Shown one piece after another: positions 22,377 through 34,089 of a DNA stretch of 64,000 nucleotides (within the stretch, counting starts at the first letter, position 1; each line of letters opens with the position of its first letter). The stretch covers positions 930,001 to 994,000 of the forward strand of contig JAUIRK010000110.1 of assembly GCA_030549495.1 (NCBI GenBank). The letters are read 5' to 3'. Made by a program: the position numbers and the translations under genes. The stretch is from Nectonema munidae (Eukaryota > Nematomorpha > Nectonematoida > Nectonematidae). The notes beneath the pieces are model-generated. The model saw nothing but the letters and a program-made list of their open reading frames with translations. It searched no databases and was not told where the DNA came from.

Positions 22377-24400
22377 CAGTATTTCTTAACCTTGTTATGT
22401 GTTCGCACCCCTTTTGATTCTCAAATTCTTTCATGCACCCCCAATTGAAATATAAAAATTAGAAAAATATAAATTTTAAAACATCATATCTCGGCTCCTT
22501 TAAACACAATGCTACTCTCATATCATGCTCCAAATTGAGTCGATTTCTATTCTTCGTTTTGATTTGGAGTAAAGAAGAAAACAATTGTTCAAATAAATAA
22601 TAAGTTGTTGAAAAAGGCACTAGTACTTCAAGAGCTTTTTTTGCTAATTCAAGAAACGTTTGCAATTGTGAAGCCCAAACTTGATCTAATTGAGACATGT
22701 TAAACCACAATTGTAGCTCTCTATTATGTCTTAACTCTATATTCATTTTCCAATGTGTTTTCATCCTTAACATCATCCTAATTGTGTAAAAAAGGATTAA
22801 GGATCCAGTTTTCACTAGTTTTGAGCTCTCCTAGCCTTCAAAAGATTTGGAAAGTTTCTGCAAGTGCTTGACAAAACTTTTGCCAAGATCTGTTTCTAGA
22901 ATTGCGATATTTTTATCTTTTTTTGCCTGGCTTTCATAATGTTGAGGAGACCCTTCCCTTGCAAAAAGAGATTAACTTGATTCAGTGCAGAAAACATAAG
23001 CTAAATAGGCTAACATTTTAATAAACGTATGCTCATCAAAAACCTTTGCCAGTTCGTGAGAGTGTTCCTTAAGAAAACTTTTGATTTCTTCTTTCAGTTC
23101 GAACACTCGTGTCAAAACTCGCACATGCGAAAGCCACCTAACTTACGTATGATACAAAAGTGCAGTGTGTTCTCGACCCATTTCTTAACAAAGAGCGTGA
23201 AACAAACGATGATGCAAAAAAACGACTTCGAATGAATTTAACAATTTTTACACAAGTATCTAAAGTATTTTTTAAATCTCGTGGCGTAGACTCTCATGCA
23301 AGTGAGTGAGGATGAAGAAACAATGCGTATGTACTGGTTAATGTACCTTATGGTGGATTTTTGCGGGTTGGCTGAAATTACACTGTTTTATCGCCGCGCT
23401 GCGAAAGTGTAACAAAATTCTACACTTTTCCCTGAGAGTATTTGCTTTTATGGAAATACTATTTCAGTTTAAACAAAGCTTTCTTTTGAACTGATAGATT
23501 ATGCTCATATAAAGATAGTATAATGTAGGGGCTAACAACAGCAACAACAAAACAATGCGTTACTTTCAGATCAGAAACTTTTTTTTCATCATTTCAGCAA
23601 ATCCCGATCGGTTACCAAGGATCACTGGAGCGCCATCAGTGCACATTGTCCAATTTTTTGCGTTTGATATCATTTTTTTTTAAAATTGCATATTAAATCA
23701 ATGATATCTTCCGCTTTAGCTGTTTTCTTCAATGGTTCACAGAAAAGAAAGTTTTCTATGTTTTTTTCTTTGACGTATCTAACCACTGCCAAAAGCTGAC
23801 AATAGTTGTATACATCTGTAGATACATCTACTTACAGACTTATTTTGACCTGGACTAGTACAAAAATCTGCATTAACTTGTCAAGGATATCTTTACCAAT
23901 GTCGAGAATTCTATTATGAATTATGTCATTTGATAAAGGGACCTATGAAATTTTTGCACTACTTTTCTTTAAAGAAAAATCTCTGCCATTTCTAAGCCAC
24001 ACGGCTATTCACCAATAGTGGGTGGCTTCTTTGCTTTACCAATGTGAAATGCAACAACGTAAGAAGCACAAATAAAGGCTTTTCTGTTGGAGAGAATCGA
24101 AAGGCCGGAAGTTTTCCAGTATGTTCAAACCTTAATCTTTTTCCTTTCAACGACTCTATATAATTTTCCGCATTTTTTCCTCCATGCCGATTCTTAAAAT
24201 GTACATCACGTTTTGATGACTTCAAATTAGCGTTTGAAAACACTGCGTTACAAAGAATAAACTTAGGACGTTGAGTTCCATCCTTTTCTGTAATACAAGT
24301 AAACCCAAATTTAACATACTCATCATCCCATTTTCGCTTCTTTGACATATTTTCGATTTTTTTTATTATAAAATAAATATTTTTGAATGAATTTCGCAAT
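22377..24400 (-). pseudogene. hAT transposase relic, ZBED5/Buster-like
   Basis: The minus-strand gene begins with MSKKRKWDDEYVKFGFTCI (about 24345) and a BED-type finger (C-x2-C after RPKFI; HFKNRHGG), typical of the ZBED5-like group. It continues with GKRLRFEHTGKLPAFRFS. A middle scrap carries the family's R-W-L-S-x-x-R-V-L-x-R-V-F-E-L block near 23100-23160. The C-terminal dimerisation region includes LVPFSTTYYLFEQLFSSLL and IKTKNRNRLNLEHDMRVAL (about 22640-22500). The 3' terminus at 22377 begins CAGTATTTCTTAACCTTG, a good match in style to Buster/Charlie inverted ends. The opposite end was not found. Many stops and frame changes; not functional. Confidence 0.85.
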
Positions 24401-24423
24401 TTAATAAGATCTTAAAATAAAGA

Positions 24424-26115
24424 TTTTTCTATATTTCTAAAATGGCTAAAAGGATATGTAAATTAGAAGCTAATTTTTTGTTATATGTGTGGTTAATATA
24501 TTGGGACTAAACAAGTTAAGTTTAACATTTCTTTGAATACAAAGTATTTTACAGCCTATAGAAAGTATTTTGGCATGCCAATTAGAGAAGAGAATCAAAT
24601 TTGGGCTCCACATGTAATATTTGGCTCTTGTAAATCAACATTGGAAGGTTGGATGGGTGGAAAAAAAAGGTCTATGCAATTCTAAGAATATGGAGGGAAC
24701 CAACAAGTCATTTGAATGACTGTTATTTTTGTATGATTGATTTGTCTGTTTATAAGAAGTCAACAGACAAAAAAGTTTTTTTATCCAAATATTCCTTCTT
24801 CAATTGCACCTCTTCCAAACAGTGATGAGTTGCCAGTTCCAGTTTGTTCACAATCATATCATTCTGACGAAGATGATAACTCAGATGGTGATAGTACTTG
24901 GATACCAATAAAGACTGAGCTCATTCAAGAAAAACATTACTTTTCAAATCAAGATGAACTTGAGGAAAGGATTTGAATTTAACAAAATCACCTTCTGAGA
25001 TATTCGCATCATGATTGAAAGAGTGGAATTTATTGTCTCCAGGTGTAAAAATATCAAAATAAGGACATAGACATATAGAATTTTCTTGTATTTACTCTAT
25101 GAGTAATACTTTATGTTTTTGTTTGAATAAAAATGGTTTGTTTGAAGAAATTGGGTTGCCTCATGAACAGAAACAATGGCGTTTATTCATTGACTCGTCA
25201 TTGAAAAGTCTCAAAGCAGTTTTGCTGCACAATGGAAATAAACATCCATCAGTTCCTGTTGGTTATTCCGTCCAACTCAAAGAAAATTACGAAAACATGG
25301 AACTTTTAATTGAATTGATAAATTACATGAAATATAAATGAGACATATATGGTGATTTCAAAATTATAGGATTTCTATTAGGAATGCAAGGAGGATATAC
25401 AAAGTATCTTTGTTTTCTTTGTTTATGGAATAGTCAAGATAAAAAAAACCATTATCTCAAAGATGTTTAGCCATGAAGTGTCCTTTAAATCTGGAAGCCA
25501 AAATGTGAAGTTTTCGCCTCTTGTTCAAAGAAGAAAAGTTCTTCTACGGTCTCTTCATATTAAGCTTGGTCTTATTAGGCAGTATATAACAGCTTTGCTT
25601 TCAGATAGAAAATTCTTTCTGAATTACATAAAATGTTTCCTAAAGTGTCTGAAGCTAAACTGATTACGGGTGTATTCGAAAGACTGCAAGTTTAAAAATG
25701 CTCCTGACAGATTTTCTAAAAAATCAAATGTCTTTGGTTGACAAACGAGCATGGAATGCATTTAGAAATGTTGTATATGGTTTTTTAGGGAATAAAAAGC
25801 TGAAAACTAGCAAGTATTAATTGCAGAACTCTTCGAAAGTTATTATGATATGGGTTCTAAAATGTCAATAAAAATACATTACATGCATTCTCATTTGGAC
25901 TTTTTCAAACAAAATCGCAGAGACGTATAAGAAGGGCATGGAGAGCGGTTTCAGCAAGATATCAAACACATGGAGAAACGGTATCAGGGAAGATGGGATG
26001 AATCAATGATGGGAAGAGGGGGGGGGGAATACATTTGGAAGCTAACTCACCGGAAAGCGAATTATTATAAACGAAAAATTCGCGCCAAAACTTATATAAA
26101 GTTTCAATATTGTTC
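24424..26115 (+). pseudogene. Relic of a multicopy invertebrate protein family, probably transposon-derived
   Basis: Broken plus-strand gene. Recognisable blocks in order: a finger-like CYMCG and YIGTKQVKFNI (about 24485-24520); YFGMPIREENQIWAPHVIFG (24568-24627) with SCKSTLEGW; FFYPNIPSSIAPLPNSDELP (24778-24837); QWRLFIDSSLKSLKAVLLHN (25165-25224) with GNKHPSVPVGYSV; GMQGGYTKYLCFLCLW (25382-25429); RSLHIKLGLIRQYI (25549-25590); IHYMHSHLDFFKQNRR (about 25873-25920); GHGERFQQDIKHMEKRYQGR (25938-25998); and YYKRKIRAKTYIKF (about 26065-26105). From memory, close relatives occur in many copies in arthropods, Hydra and fish, which points to a mobile-element protein, but I cannot name the superfamily. 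Stops and frame changes are frequent and a run of ten G residues lies at 26018-26027. Confidence 0.72.
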
Positions 26116-26539
26116 CTGCATGTATGGTACCTAACTTCAATTGCTTCATAAAAAAGAATACACTCCTATACGAAATATTTAAATAAAATGCGTGATCATT
26201 CCATTACCTATAGTATATTAACAAGCATATCCTCATGTTACAAAGCCAGAGAAAAGAGTTGTTCTTAGAAATTAAGAATGATGCTTGCATTCAACAATGT
26301 TTAAAATAAGTTCAATTATGAAATTTTGAAGAAATGCCTATTACGTAAGAAAATAGATAAACTATATATCTTACTACATAAATATAAAATGTAAATATTA
26401 TCAAAATCCCAAACTTTGTAATACATTATATAATAATGATATAGGATGATTGTATTTTTTTGAATAATTTAATCGGGATTATAAAGGATATTTATATAGA
26501 TCCCGTGGTTCATCCACTTACCTGAAAAACGTTTATACT

Positions 26540-28720
26540 TATATTGAGACAAACCATTGCCCTATGTGTAGTATGATAGAGATTAATAAAAATGCTGCTA
26601 ACATTACTAAGTGCGCCCATAGTGACCCTTTTGAAGAAAATTTTTATAATTTCTACGACTATGCTATCGACCCTGATTTGACTTCTGTCTTGAATAAAGG
26701 CCCTATGTTCACAATGACCCCCTCATTTAATGATAATTTAATTTTTAAAATGAAAGCGAATATATTAGAAAGTAAACATTTGTATCTGATTGATTTAAAG
26801 AAATGGGATAATTAAACAAGATAATAATATGAAAATTCATTTCAAAAATAGGAATTTACCCGTGTATCGAAGTTGAAGACAAAGTTAACATTATAAGGAA
26901 TAATATCTTGAAAAACTTAAAGGAAGTTAAAATCAAAAGCAATTTTAAATATGAGGAAAAACGCGAATTGCTAAAGATCAAAATGGATGATAATATCACC
27001 GCTGTTAAATCAGATAAAACGAACGAACTCGTTCTTTTAGATTCTAACTTCTATTTTGATTCAATTAAAAAGATCTTAACTCAGGATAATACATATGTTG
27101 AATTGATGTTGGCAAATCTTTTAACCTTAAATCAATTGAGGACAAGTGCAATGATTTCGTTCATAAATTTAAATCCTTAAAAATATTGAATAATAGAAAT
27201 GCTTACAAACAGATTTCCCCTCATTCTAAACCCCTTCTATATAAATACTTCCTAAAACGCACAAAAATGTAGACAACCTTCAATTTAAAACAATTTGTAA
27301 TGGTATTAATTGCCCAACAGAAACAGTCTCATGGTTAACTAACTTCATACTTCATGAGCTTATTCAGTTTGTACCTAGCTATATTTAGAATTCTGCTGTG
27401 TTTAAAAACAATTTTTTGAGAAAGTTGGCAACTAATTTGAAAGATTATAACCTTGTTAGCTTTGACATCATAATCTTTTTAACACAATACCTTTAATGAT
27501 GCGATTGATATTGTAATAGGAAAGTTCATTAGACACGGACCAAAACTAAAATTTTCCAATTTTGATGCTATATTTCTATTCGGTCTTTTGAATGTCATAT
27601 TACATAATAACATAATTTTTTATGATAATAGATTTTATTTACAAAAGATTGCTTTACATATGGGTGGTAGAATCTCCCCTTTAATAGCCATTCTTTTCAT
27701 AGATTACTATGAAGAGTCTTTCATCTATTCAAAGATTGACTTACCTATATGGTACAGGTATATAGAGAATATTGTTTAACAAGAAGACTGACATTGACTC
27801 CTTTTTACAATCTCTTAATTCAAAAAATTCAAGTATTAATTAAACTTATGACACTAATCACGATAATCAATTGGCTTTTTTAGGCCTTTTTTGTAAAATT
27901 GACAGTAATTATTGTATAAATACCTCGTTATTTAGAAAAAAAACAATAAAACATCCAAATAAAATTTCGTTCTGCACACTCACTCATCGTAAATCCAACT
28001 TAATAAGCGCAACGAACTGCATAGAGCTCACTTTATTTGTGATTCAAAAAACAGCAAGCACACAACCGATAAATTTAGAACAAATTTTTCATTGAATGAT
28101 TATCCAATCAATTTCATTGACCAAATGTTTGCAAGTTCAAAAATAAATATATAGGCAAAACGTTCTTGAGGATGTAAAATATATATTTGATAAATTTAAT
28201 AAGTATAGGAAGAATAAAAAGGTTTTAGTAAAAATTCCTTATAACAATGAAAAAACAAACCACATGATTTTAAAATAATATAAAAAACAAGGTGTAGACA
28301 TTTAATAAAACAATCCTCGACCTCCTTAGGCCGAAACACACTTCTCCTAAAGCACATAAATGTGATGAGAGATGCAAAATTATCAAAAAAGCTTAGAAGG
28401 AATGTTCTTTACGAAATTAATTGCAACCTCTGTCCCCAATTTATATTGGTGAATCTGGTAGGCCAATCATTTTCAGACTAAGAGAGCATATAAAGATATG
28501 AACGACATTAGAAACACCTCTAGGTTTACATTTCAATAAATTCCACATTGATTCAGCTTTCAATAATGAAATTCTCAGCCTTGTAGTTTTGAAGTTTTGT
28601 CAAATTGATAAAGAAAGAATATTAAAAGAAAAATATGTAATATATATATTAAAGATAAGCGTCGCTCATTTAGCATGTGTATATCAACTATCTTAATTTA
28701 TCTTTGTATCCTGTGAGAAT
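26540..28720 (+). mobile_element. Penelope-like retroelement fossil
   Basis: A broken plus-strand retroelement of the Penelope group. Visible parts are the RT region with KFYLQK-like FYLQKIALHMGGRISPLIA (about 27630-27690) and the Y-[IV]-[DE]-[DN] equivalent WYRYIEN near 27750, then a C-terminal GIY-YIG endonuclease region near 28405-28490 with YEINCNLCP and GRPIIFRLREHIK. Overall order and size fit a single, old, 5'-incomplete copy with several breaks. Flanking repeats were not recognised. It lies in the long intron of the host gene, on the opposite strand. Confidence 0.8.
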
Positions 28721-29767
28721 TAATAATAATTAATGTGATGTATTACTATTCTTATGTTTCTAATTTCCGAATAGTTTTGATGAGTAAGAATAGGGGTAAG
28801 TATTGTGATGCTGCATCTCGTAAAAGGCAAGAAAAATGCTCTATATAATATTTACACTTATTATTTTTTATACAGATATTCATTATTTCCTCTATCTATA
28901 TTACATATATTTGAACATATATATCTTTATTCAATTTTACGTGCATTTCTTGTGGAAAAACTTTTGATAATGCTAGTAAACGCTTACTTTTGAAATGATT
29001 TCTAGTCTATGGTTATAAAGTTGAGTTTGAAGGCACCCTCGCTTGACGGACATTTTTGTACTAACGCCGTTGACGGACTGGGGACAATTTTGTCAGGATG
29101 TGAACAAAAACAGACTGAATAAGACTTTAAACTTTGTAAGTGACAGTAAAATTTTAAGATAGGTGGTATTTTTGTAGATGAGACACTGATGCGCCACCTG
29201 CATGAGCTAGGAGTAATTTTTGACAGGCAACCTAACGTGGAAGGATCGGATTTAAAAACCTGCGCTACAATCATTTACCAACGACCGACAAAAAATATTA
29301 GTAACTTTCAAACCCTCCGAACTCACATTGCTTGAATCAACGTAACTGAAAAATATACAATACAAAGCTCCTTCACTTTGTTGTTGTTATCTTGTGAATA
29401 ATCAAAATTTGGTTTTATTTACTTTTATTCCTCGTGCTCTTCTCGGCAAAACTGGTAAATGCATTTATTGATTCAGGAGTGAGCAGACTCTGCTGATATA
29501 TTATAAATTTTTGTTTTTCGTGTTTACCTCTAACCCTTTCAACCATGGTGTGAACGAATAAGAAATGATCAAGACAACATATGAAGAAAATATGATGCTG
29601 GTTTGTTGTACTCTTATAACACACGATATCGACATTTGTTATTATATCTTTATCTGCGCTTGTGCAATGTATCGATAAACTTCGCAATTGGTAAACTGAG
29701 GAGCACATTTTGTTCATAAACAATTTTCTGATAAATCTTTCTGGCTTCAGCTTCACCTTCATCCATT
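28721..29767. other. Gene-less stretch with a GC-richer patch
   Basis: The first part is plain AT-rich DNA. A patch at about 29010-29300 is visibly richer in G+C and has open frames on the minus strand, including a possible acceptor-donor pair (CCCCAG near 29083 and GTAAGC near 28987), but no domain was recognised and it did not match the missing FERM or PDZ segments. The rest precedes piggyBac 3. Confidence 0.4.
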
Positions 29768-31886
29768 GTGATTTTTCTTCTCATGTCTACCACCTCCTTT
29801 TCTGATGTTGAGTCTTCTGAAAAAAGTTCTTCGTCTTCATCACATTCTTATTTTTACAGTAGTTTAAACAGTGACTTCAATATTACTGATCAAGCCTTGG
29901 TTGCTCCTGATGGAACTGAATATTCTTGGGAACCGGCTTTCAGCCATACTGGAAGACCAGAAAGAATCAACATAAGAGACCTTAGTAAAAGACCTTATGG
30001 TCCCAAAGGACAGGCCAAAAAGACAAAAGATGTTCTTAGTCTATTCAAACTTTTATTTGACATCATAGCTCACATTTATTCGATGACTAGCAAAAATGGA
30101 TTCACATTTCAGGTATTACAAACATATATGCATGCGTGATAAAATGACACATCTAATCATTTTTTCCTTAGTTCTCTAGTTGTGGGGATAAATTTTTGAT
30201 GAGTCAAATACACTAATAAGCTTTTGGATAGCTTAAATCAATTTTAGTTTTAGAATTCAGGTCTAGGGTTTAGGTTAGCGTTGGGATAATTTCAATTTTT
30301 TTTCTTTCAAAACTTTTTTTTAGTTTCAAAAAGTTCAATTGCATTGTACTACTATGAATTTCCAAACTAACATAATAGAGTATGTTTTTGCTTTTTGTTT
30401 GTTGGGGTATATTGGTAAGCAATTTATCAAAAGTTGAAAATTGTACGAATTGAAAAATGATAAATTAACATAATAAAATTGTATTTTTACTACTAGAAAA
30501 TAGTATTCTAGACCGTTTTTTTACTTTTTCAGATCGATAAGTATTCGAATTTGCAACACTGTTATAAAATTTTCAGATCAGCCATCCCTTAGCCTACTTT
30601 AGTGCCTTGATTGGTATCGGTCAAAATGGAGATCAAAAAGTCAAAGTTTCTGATTTGTTTTCAAGTTCAGGCAATCCCTTCTTGAGATCAAGCTTGGGTC
30701 GGGATATGTTCACACTCATACATGTTTTTCTCCGTTTTGACAAAAAGAAAAGAGAGATCCCTTGGACAAAATAAGCTCTATAAAAAGATGCATTACCACT
30801 TCTATAGTAAATTTTCAAAATATTGGACTCCACACTCAGCGATCACGATAGATGTGCAACTAGTTACTTTCAGAGGAGGTTGCTCGATAAAAATTTATGA
30901 CCCTAAGAAGCCCCGCCACTATGGGGTGAAGTTTTATCACTTAAACGACGCTAAATATTTTTACTGTATGAAACTTGAAATTTACATGTCTGCTTTACAG
31001 GACCCTTCCTATTTTTCTGTTTTGAACGCGTGCAAGCGTTTGATAAAAGATAGTAGCATCCCGAAAGGTTGTGGATTATACACGGCTCGATTTTTTACTA
31101 GTCATGAACTTCTCATTTGGTGTAATGGCCAAGACGTTTCTTTGTGTGGAACAGTTATGGCTAACAGAAGGCTATCTCAAAGAGTTGAAATTATGTGAGT
31201 ATGAGAGTAGAATAATTTACACAAAATTTGCTTCTTTGACTGTCTACATACCAAGAAAAGATTCTTCTAAAAACTTCAAAGTTGTGTATATTCTATCCTC
31301 CTCACAACATAAAAATCCAAGAGTAAGCAATGTTCATTCTAAACCTGACAGCTTATTATCTTATAACGAATATAAAAGAGGAGTGGATGTTGCTAATAAA
31401 ATGCTCAGAGCCTACAGGTCTTACAAGCCTAATAGAAAATGGACGCATGCAGTTTTTTCTAACTATTTAGACATTAGTGTCTTGAACACCTGGATAATTG
31501 TCAAGTTCAACTCGCCTAACAAATTTCCTTCAACCAAAGAAAGAAGAAAAGTTTTCATACAGAATTTATCCTTTCTGGCCTAAGAATCAATGGAAATAAG
31601 ATCAATGATATCCGAAGTACCCTTAGCTATCAGAAATTTACTCTCTTTTTATGGTTTTTATTAAGACACTACTCAACCAACGACTTCCACCTCAAGATCT
31701 TTGTGTTACCGTTCCAAAATAAAAAGAAAAAAAGCATCTAAAAAGTGTGAAAAGTGCAAAAAGTTTGTTTGCAATGTAAATTATAGAATATTGTGCTCTG
31801 AATGCTTAGTCAAATCATATAAATTTAACGCCAAATATACTAACTTTTACTTTAATTTCAAAATTTTCTTTTTTTCAAAACAGTAA
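29768..31886 (+). pseudogene. piggyBac transposase relic 3, with an intron
   Basis: A third, distinct piggyBac lineage. Exon 1 (29768-30112) starts MSTTSFSDVESSEKSSSSSS and includes GRPERINIRDLSKRPYGPKG. Exon 2 starts at 30577 with ISHPLAYFSALIGIG and SSLGRDMFTLIHVFLRFDKK, and contains the first catalytic Asp in AITIDVQLVTFRGG (about 30850). The second-Asp region is altered (GLYTARFFTSHELLIW, about 31075-31120). The third Asp is in YKRGVDVANKM (about 31370-31405), followed by NRKWTHAVFSNYLDISVL. A C-terminal finger (KCEKCKKFVC, CSEC) ends near 31820. Frame changes lie near 30770 and 31160. Flanking TTAA and terminal repeats were not resolved. Confidence 0.88.
30113..30576 (+). other. Probable phase-0 intron in piggyBac 3
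   Basis: The N-terminal frame stops soon after 30112, and the core resumes in the same phase at 30577. The boundaries are canonical: TTTCAG before GTATTA at the donor, and ATAAAATTTTCAG at the acceptor. Length 464 bp. A second acceptor-like site at 30532 (TTTTTACTTTTTCAG) leads quickly to a stop and fits the piggyBac core less well. The internal sequence is AT-rich without a coding block. Confidence 0.7.
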
Positions 31887-31942
31887 AATAATTTTTTTTG
31901 CTAATTTTATTTTATTTTGATTTTTTATCCTAATGAGAACGT

Positions 31943-32158
31943 TTGCATGTTACTTTTGAAAGAAGTTTCTATAATGGATATTTTAGAAAAATGTGTTTTA
32001 AATTGGCAATGGACGAAATTGGCCGGAGTCCGTCAAGCGAGGTTCAACATGAATTATTTATTCTAAAGTTGAATAGAATTGCGGAATACCCAAAATTAGA
32101 CGAATATCAACTCTTCAAAGCATTTCTTTTTCAGCTATTCTTTGAGGACACATGTTAG
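31943..32158 (+). CDS. Short open frame, unassigned
   Basis: Seventy-one codons open on the plus strand with mixed, protein-like composition, including FKLAMDEIGRSPSSEVQHEL and KLNRIAEYPKLDEYQLFKAF. It does not begin with ATG in a convincing context and I recognise no domain. It lies between piggyBac 3 and the open stretch at 32945, in the same direction, so the two could be exons or remains of one unknown coding unit. Chance opening in AT-rich DNA is the main alternative. Confidence 0.25.
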   Translation: MHVTFERSFYNGYFRKMCFKLAMDEIGRSPSSEVQHELFILKLNRIAEYPKLDEYQLFKAFLFQLFFEDTC

Positions 32159-32944
32159 CATGAAAAACATATTCCAAGTGCCCTTCATTTAAAATTTCGT
32201 AGGTTCTAACTATCGTCCGCCATTTGGGATTTAAAAAAGAAAAGATTTATATGGGAAACTCTCTACTTTCTTATATCAAACATATAAAAAAAATAAAAAA
32301 ACTAAAGGATCGTTTGGGACTCTCGAAATTGAAGAAAAAAATGGAAAAAGAAGGAAATTATTTGAGAAAAAATGGAATGGGTGTCAAAAATAAGCCTAAC
32401 GATATTTAGAGTTATATTAAAAGAAATTTCTATTTTTAATTTCAGACTTTGAGCCCTGGCTAAATCTCTATTAAAGGGGCTAGCTAAAACAAGGAAACCG
32501 CAATAATAACCCAATAAGCTGTACGCTAAGCCGCTATCTAGTCACAGACCCATCAACTTAAACCCAATTTGCTAGACACAATAATTACCTATAATATTCT
32601 CCGTTATTTTAAAGATATCAATTTCAAAAAACATTGAATAAAGTTTCACGCAAATTATCGAGAGTATAAATTATGAAGTTTATAAAATATTTCGCTATAA
32701 TTTTACCATAACTTTTGTTTCGTGGTCATACTTGAAGGATTTTGTTTGTCCATTTTCCAAAAACACCTTCATAACGTTTGGTGAAAAACAAGTATAGTGT
32801 GCTTCTGACAAGTTCTAAGAACAAAATTAAACTTAATCTTAACTAATATTGGAATAAAGGTAGATTATACTTTTAAAAAACTAATAGCACGAACTATCAA
32901 ATATACCCATTTCATCAGATATGTTAAATGAATACTTTAAAAAA

Positions 32945-33225
32945 ACTTAGCAAGCTTGTGCCGAAAAGATGAAGCATTGAAATGTTTAAAATATACTTTA
33001 GAAATATTTTTCTCACCTCACGACTTCCTCAGCAACCCCATTACACATATTTTTTCCAATCCAAAAATAAGAAAAAAAGATTTATGGAGGTTCAAAGAAT
33101 ATAAACTTATTGATTCTGACGTTCTCGAGTGTTTGATTTATACTAAATATCATGGCGAAGACTTGAACTCGAACAAACCAAAACTACAAAAGAGGAGGGA
33201 AGGGTTGTGGACAGTGAAGGATACT
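32945..33225 (+). CDS. Open coding-like stretch interrupted by the intact LINE
   Basis: After an acceptor-like CTTAG at 32950 the frame stays open to 33225. It resumes after the LINE target-site duplication at 36647 for about 14 more codons (ALKYFQNILQTF) before a stop. The peptide includes TLEIFFSPHDFLSNPITHIF, KDLWRFKEYKLIDSDVLECL and NKPKLQKRREGLWTVKD. The spacing of hydrophobic residues and prolines is faintly like an mTERF repeat, but I would not assign it. If it was a gene, the LINE at 33226-36632 broke it; if it is an old element, its family is unknown to me. Confidence 0.35.
33212..33225. repeat. Target-site duplication of the LINE, 3'-end copy
   Basis: CAGTGAAGGATACT immediately follows the 3' microsatellite tail of the minus-strand LINE. 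The identical 14 bp occur at 36633-36646 at its 5' end. Confidence 0.95.
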
Positions 33226-33261
33226 TCTTCTTCTTCTTCTTCTTCTTCATCATCTTATCCC

Positions 33262-34089
33262 CTAAATGGGGGTCGATGGCTTGATCCTGTTTCTCCATAG
33301 GTTTCTGTCCTTCGCATCGCTTTCTTTCAATGCAAATTTTTCCATGGACCTTTTCAAATCATCCCTCCATCTCAATCTTGGCCTTCCTCTTTTTCTCTTT
33401 CCTTGTACAGGCGCATCGTACGCTATCTTTATTTTTTCATCGCTTTTTCTTCTTAGCACGTGTCCATACCATCTCATCTTGTTTCTTTCCATTATATCTA
33501 CAACACTCGTCGTCACTTTTGTTCTATGCCTCACTTCTTCATTTCTAATCCTATCTTTTCTCGTAACGTTCAGCATCATTCTCAGCATTTTCATTTCCGA
33601 CACTTCTATCTTTTTCTTTTCATTATTTCTCAGACACCAACATTCTGATCCGTAAGTCATGACGGGTCTAACTATTGATGTATATACCTTGGCCTTTAAA
33701 TTCATGGCTAGTCTTCTATCGTTTAGAACAGGTTTAACCTCTTTCCATTTTGCCCAACTGGCATTCAATCTCGACTGAACGTCTTTACAACATCCTCCTT
33801 CCATCTCAATAACTGATCCTAAATACTTGAACGCTTTAACTTGATTTAACTCAATTCCATGAACGTCTTTTATCCTTATCTCAGTCTTGTCATTTCTACT
33901 AACCTTCATCACTTCGGTTTTGCCTGCATTCAACTTTAGGCCTTTTTCCTCGAGACTTTTTTGCCATATACTTAGTCTTTCCTGTAATTCTTTTTCACTA
34001 TCTGCCATAATTATTAAGTCATCGGCAAACAAAAGTTCATTTACTCCTTCTTTTCTTATATTTTTGGAGATTTCATCAATAACAACTGC
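33262..34089 (-). CDS. LINE ORF, RT catalytic and C-terminal part
   Basis: Continuation of the same protein after the single-base frame change. It reads AVVIDEISKNI, then the catalytic block NELLFADDLIIMADSEKELQ with both YADD-type aspartates present. The thumb has VEMEGGCCKDVQSRLNASW and TYGSECWCLRNNEKKKIEV. The C-terminus has RWYGHVLRRKSDEKIKIAYD and KRKRGRPRLRWRDDLKRSME, ending at a stop at 33262-33264. No other stop or frame change is visible in about 275 codons. With the upstream part the protein would be close to 990 residues. The lone indel in a homopolymer could be a real mutation or a sequencing or assembly error. Confidence 0.93.
   Translation of the reverse strand, partial: AVVIDEISKNIRKEGVNELLFADDLIIMADSEKELQERLSIWQKSLEEKGLKLNAGKTEVMKVSRNDKTEIRIKDVHGIELNQVKAFKYLGSVIEMEGGCCKDVQSRLNASWAKWKEVKPVLNDRRLAMNLKAKVYTSIVRPVMTYGSECWCLRNNEKKKIEVSEMKMLRMMLNVTRKDRIRNEEVRHRTKVTTSVVDIMERNKMRWYGHVLRRKSDEKIKIAYDAPVQGKRKRGRPRLRWRDDLKRSMEKFALKESDAKDRNLWRNRIKPSTPI

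Noticed and set aside
29002-29274. GC-richer minus-strand frame, considered as the missing F1 exon
   Set aside because: The peptide from its best acceptor-donor pair does not resemble the first half of a FERM F1 lobe.
29415-29762. 115-codon minus-strand frame
   Set aside because: No domain; lies against the start of piggyBac 3 and is probably a chance frame.
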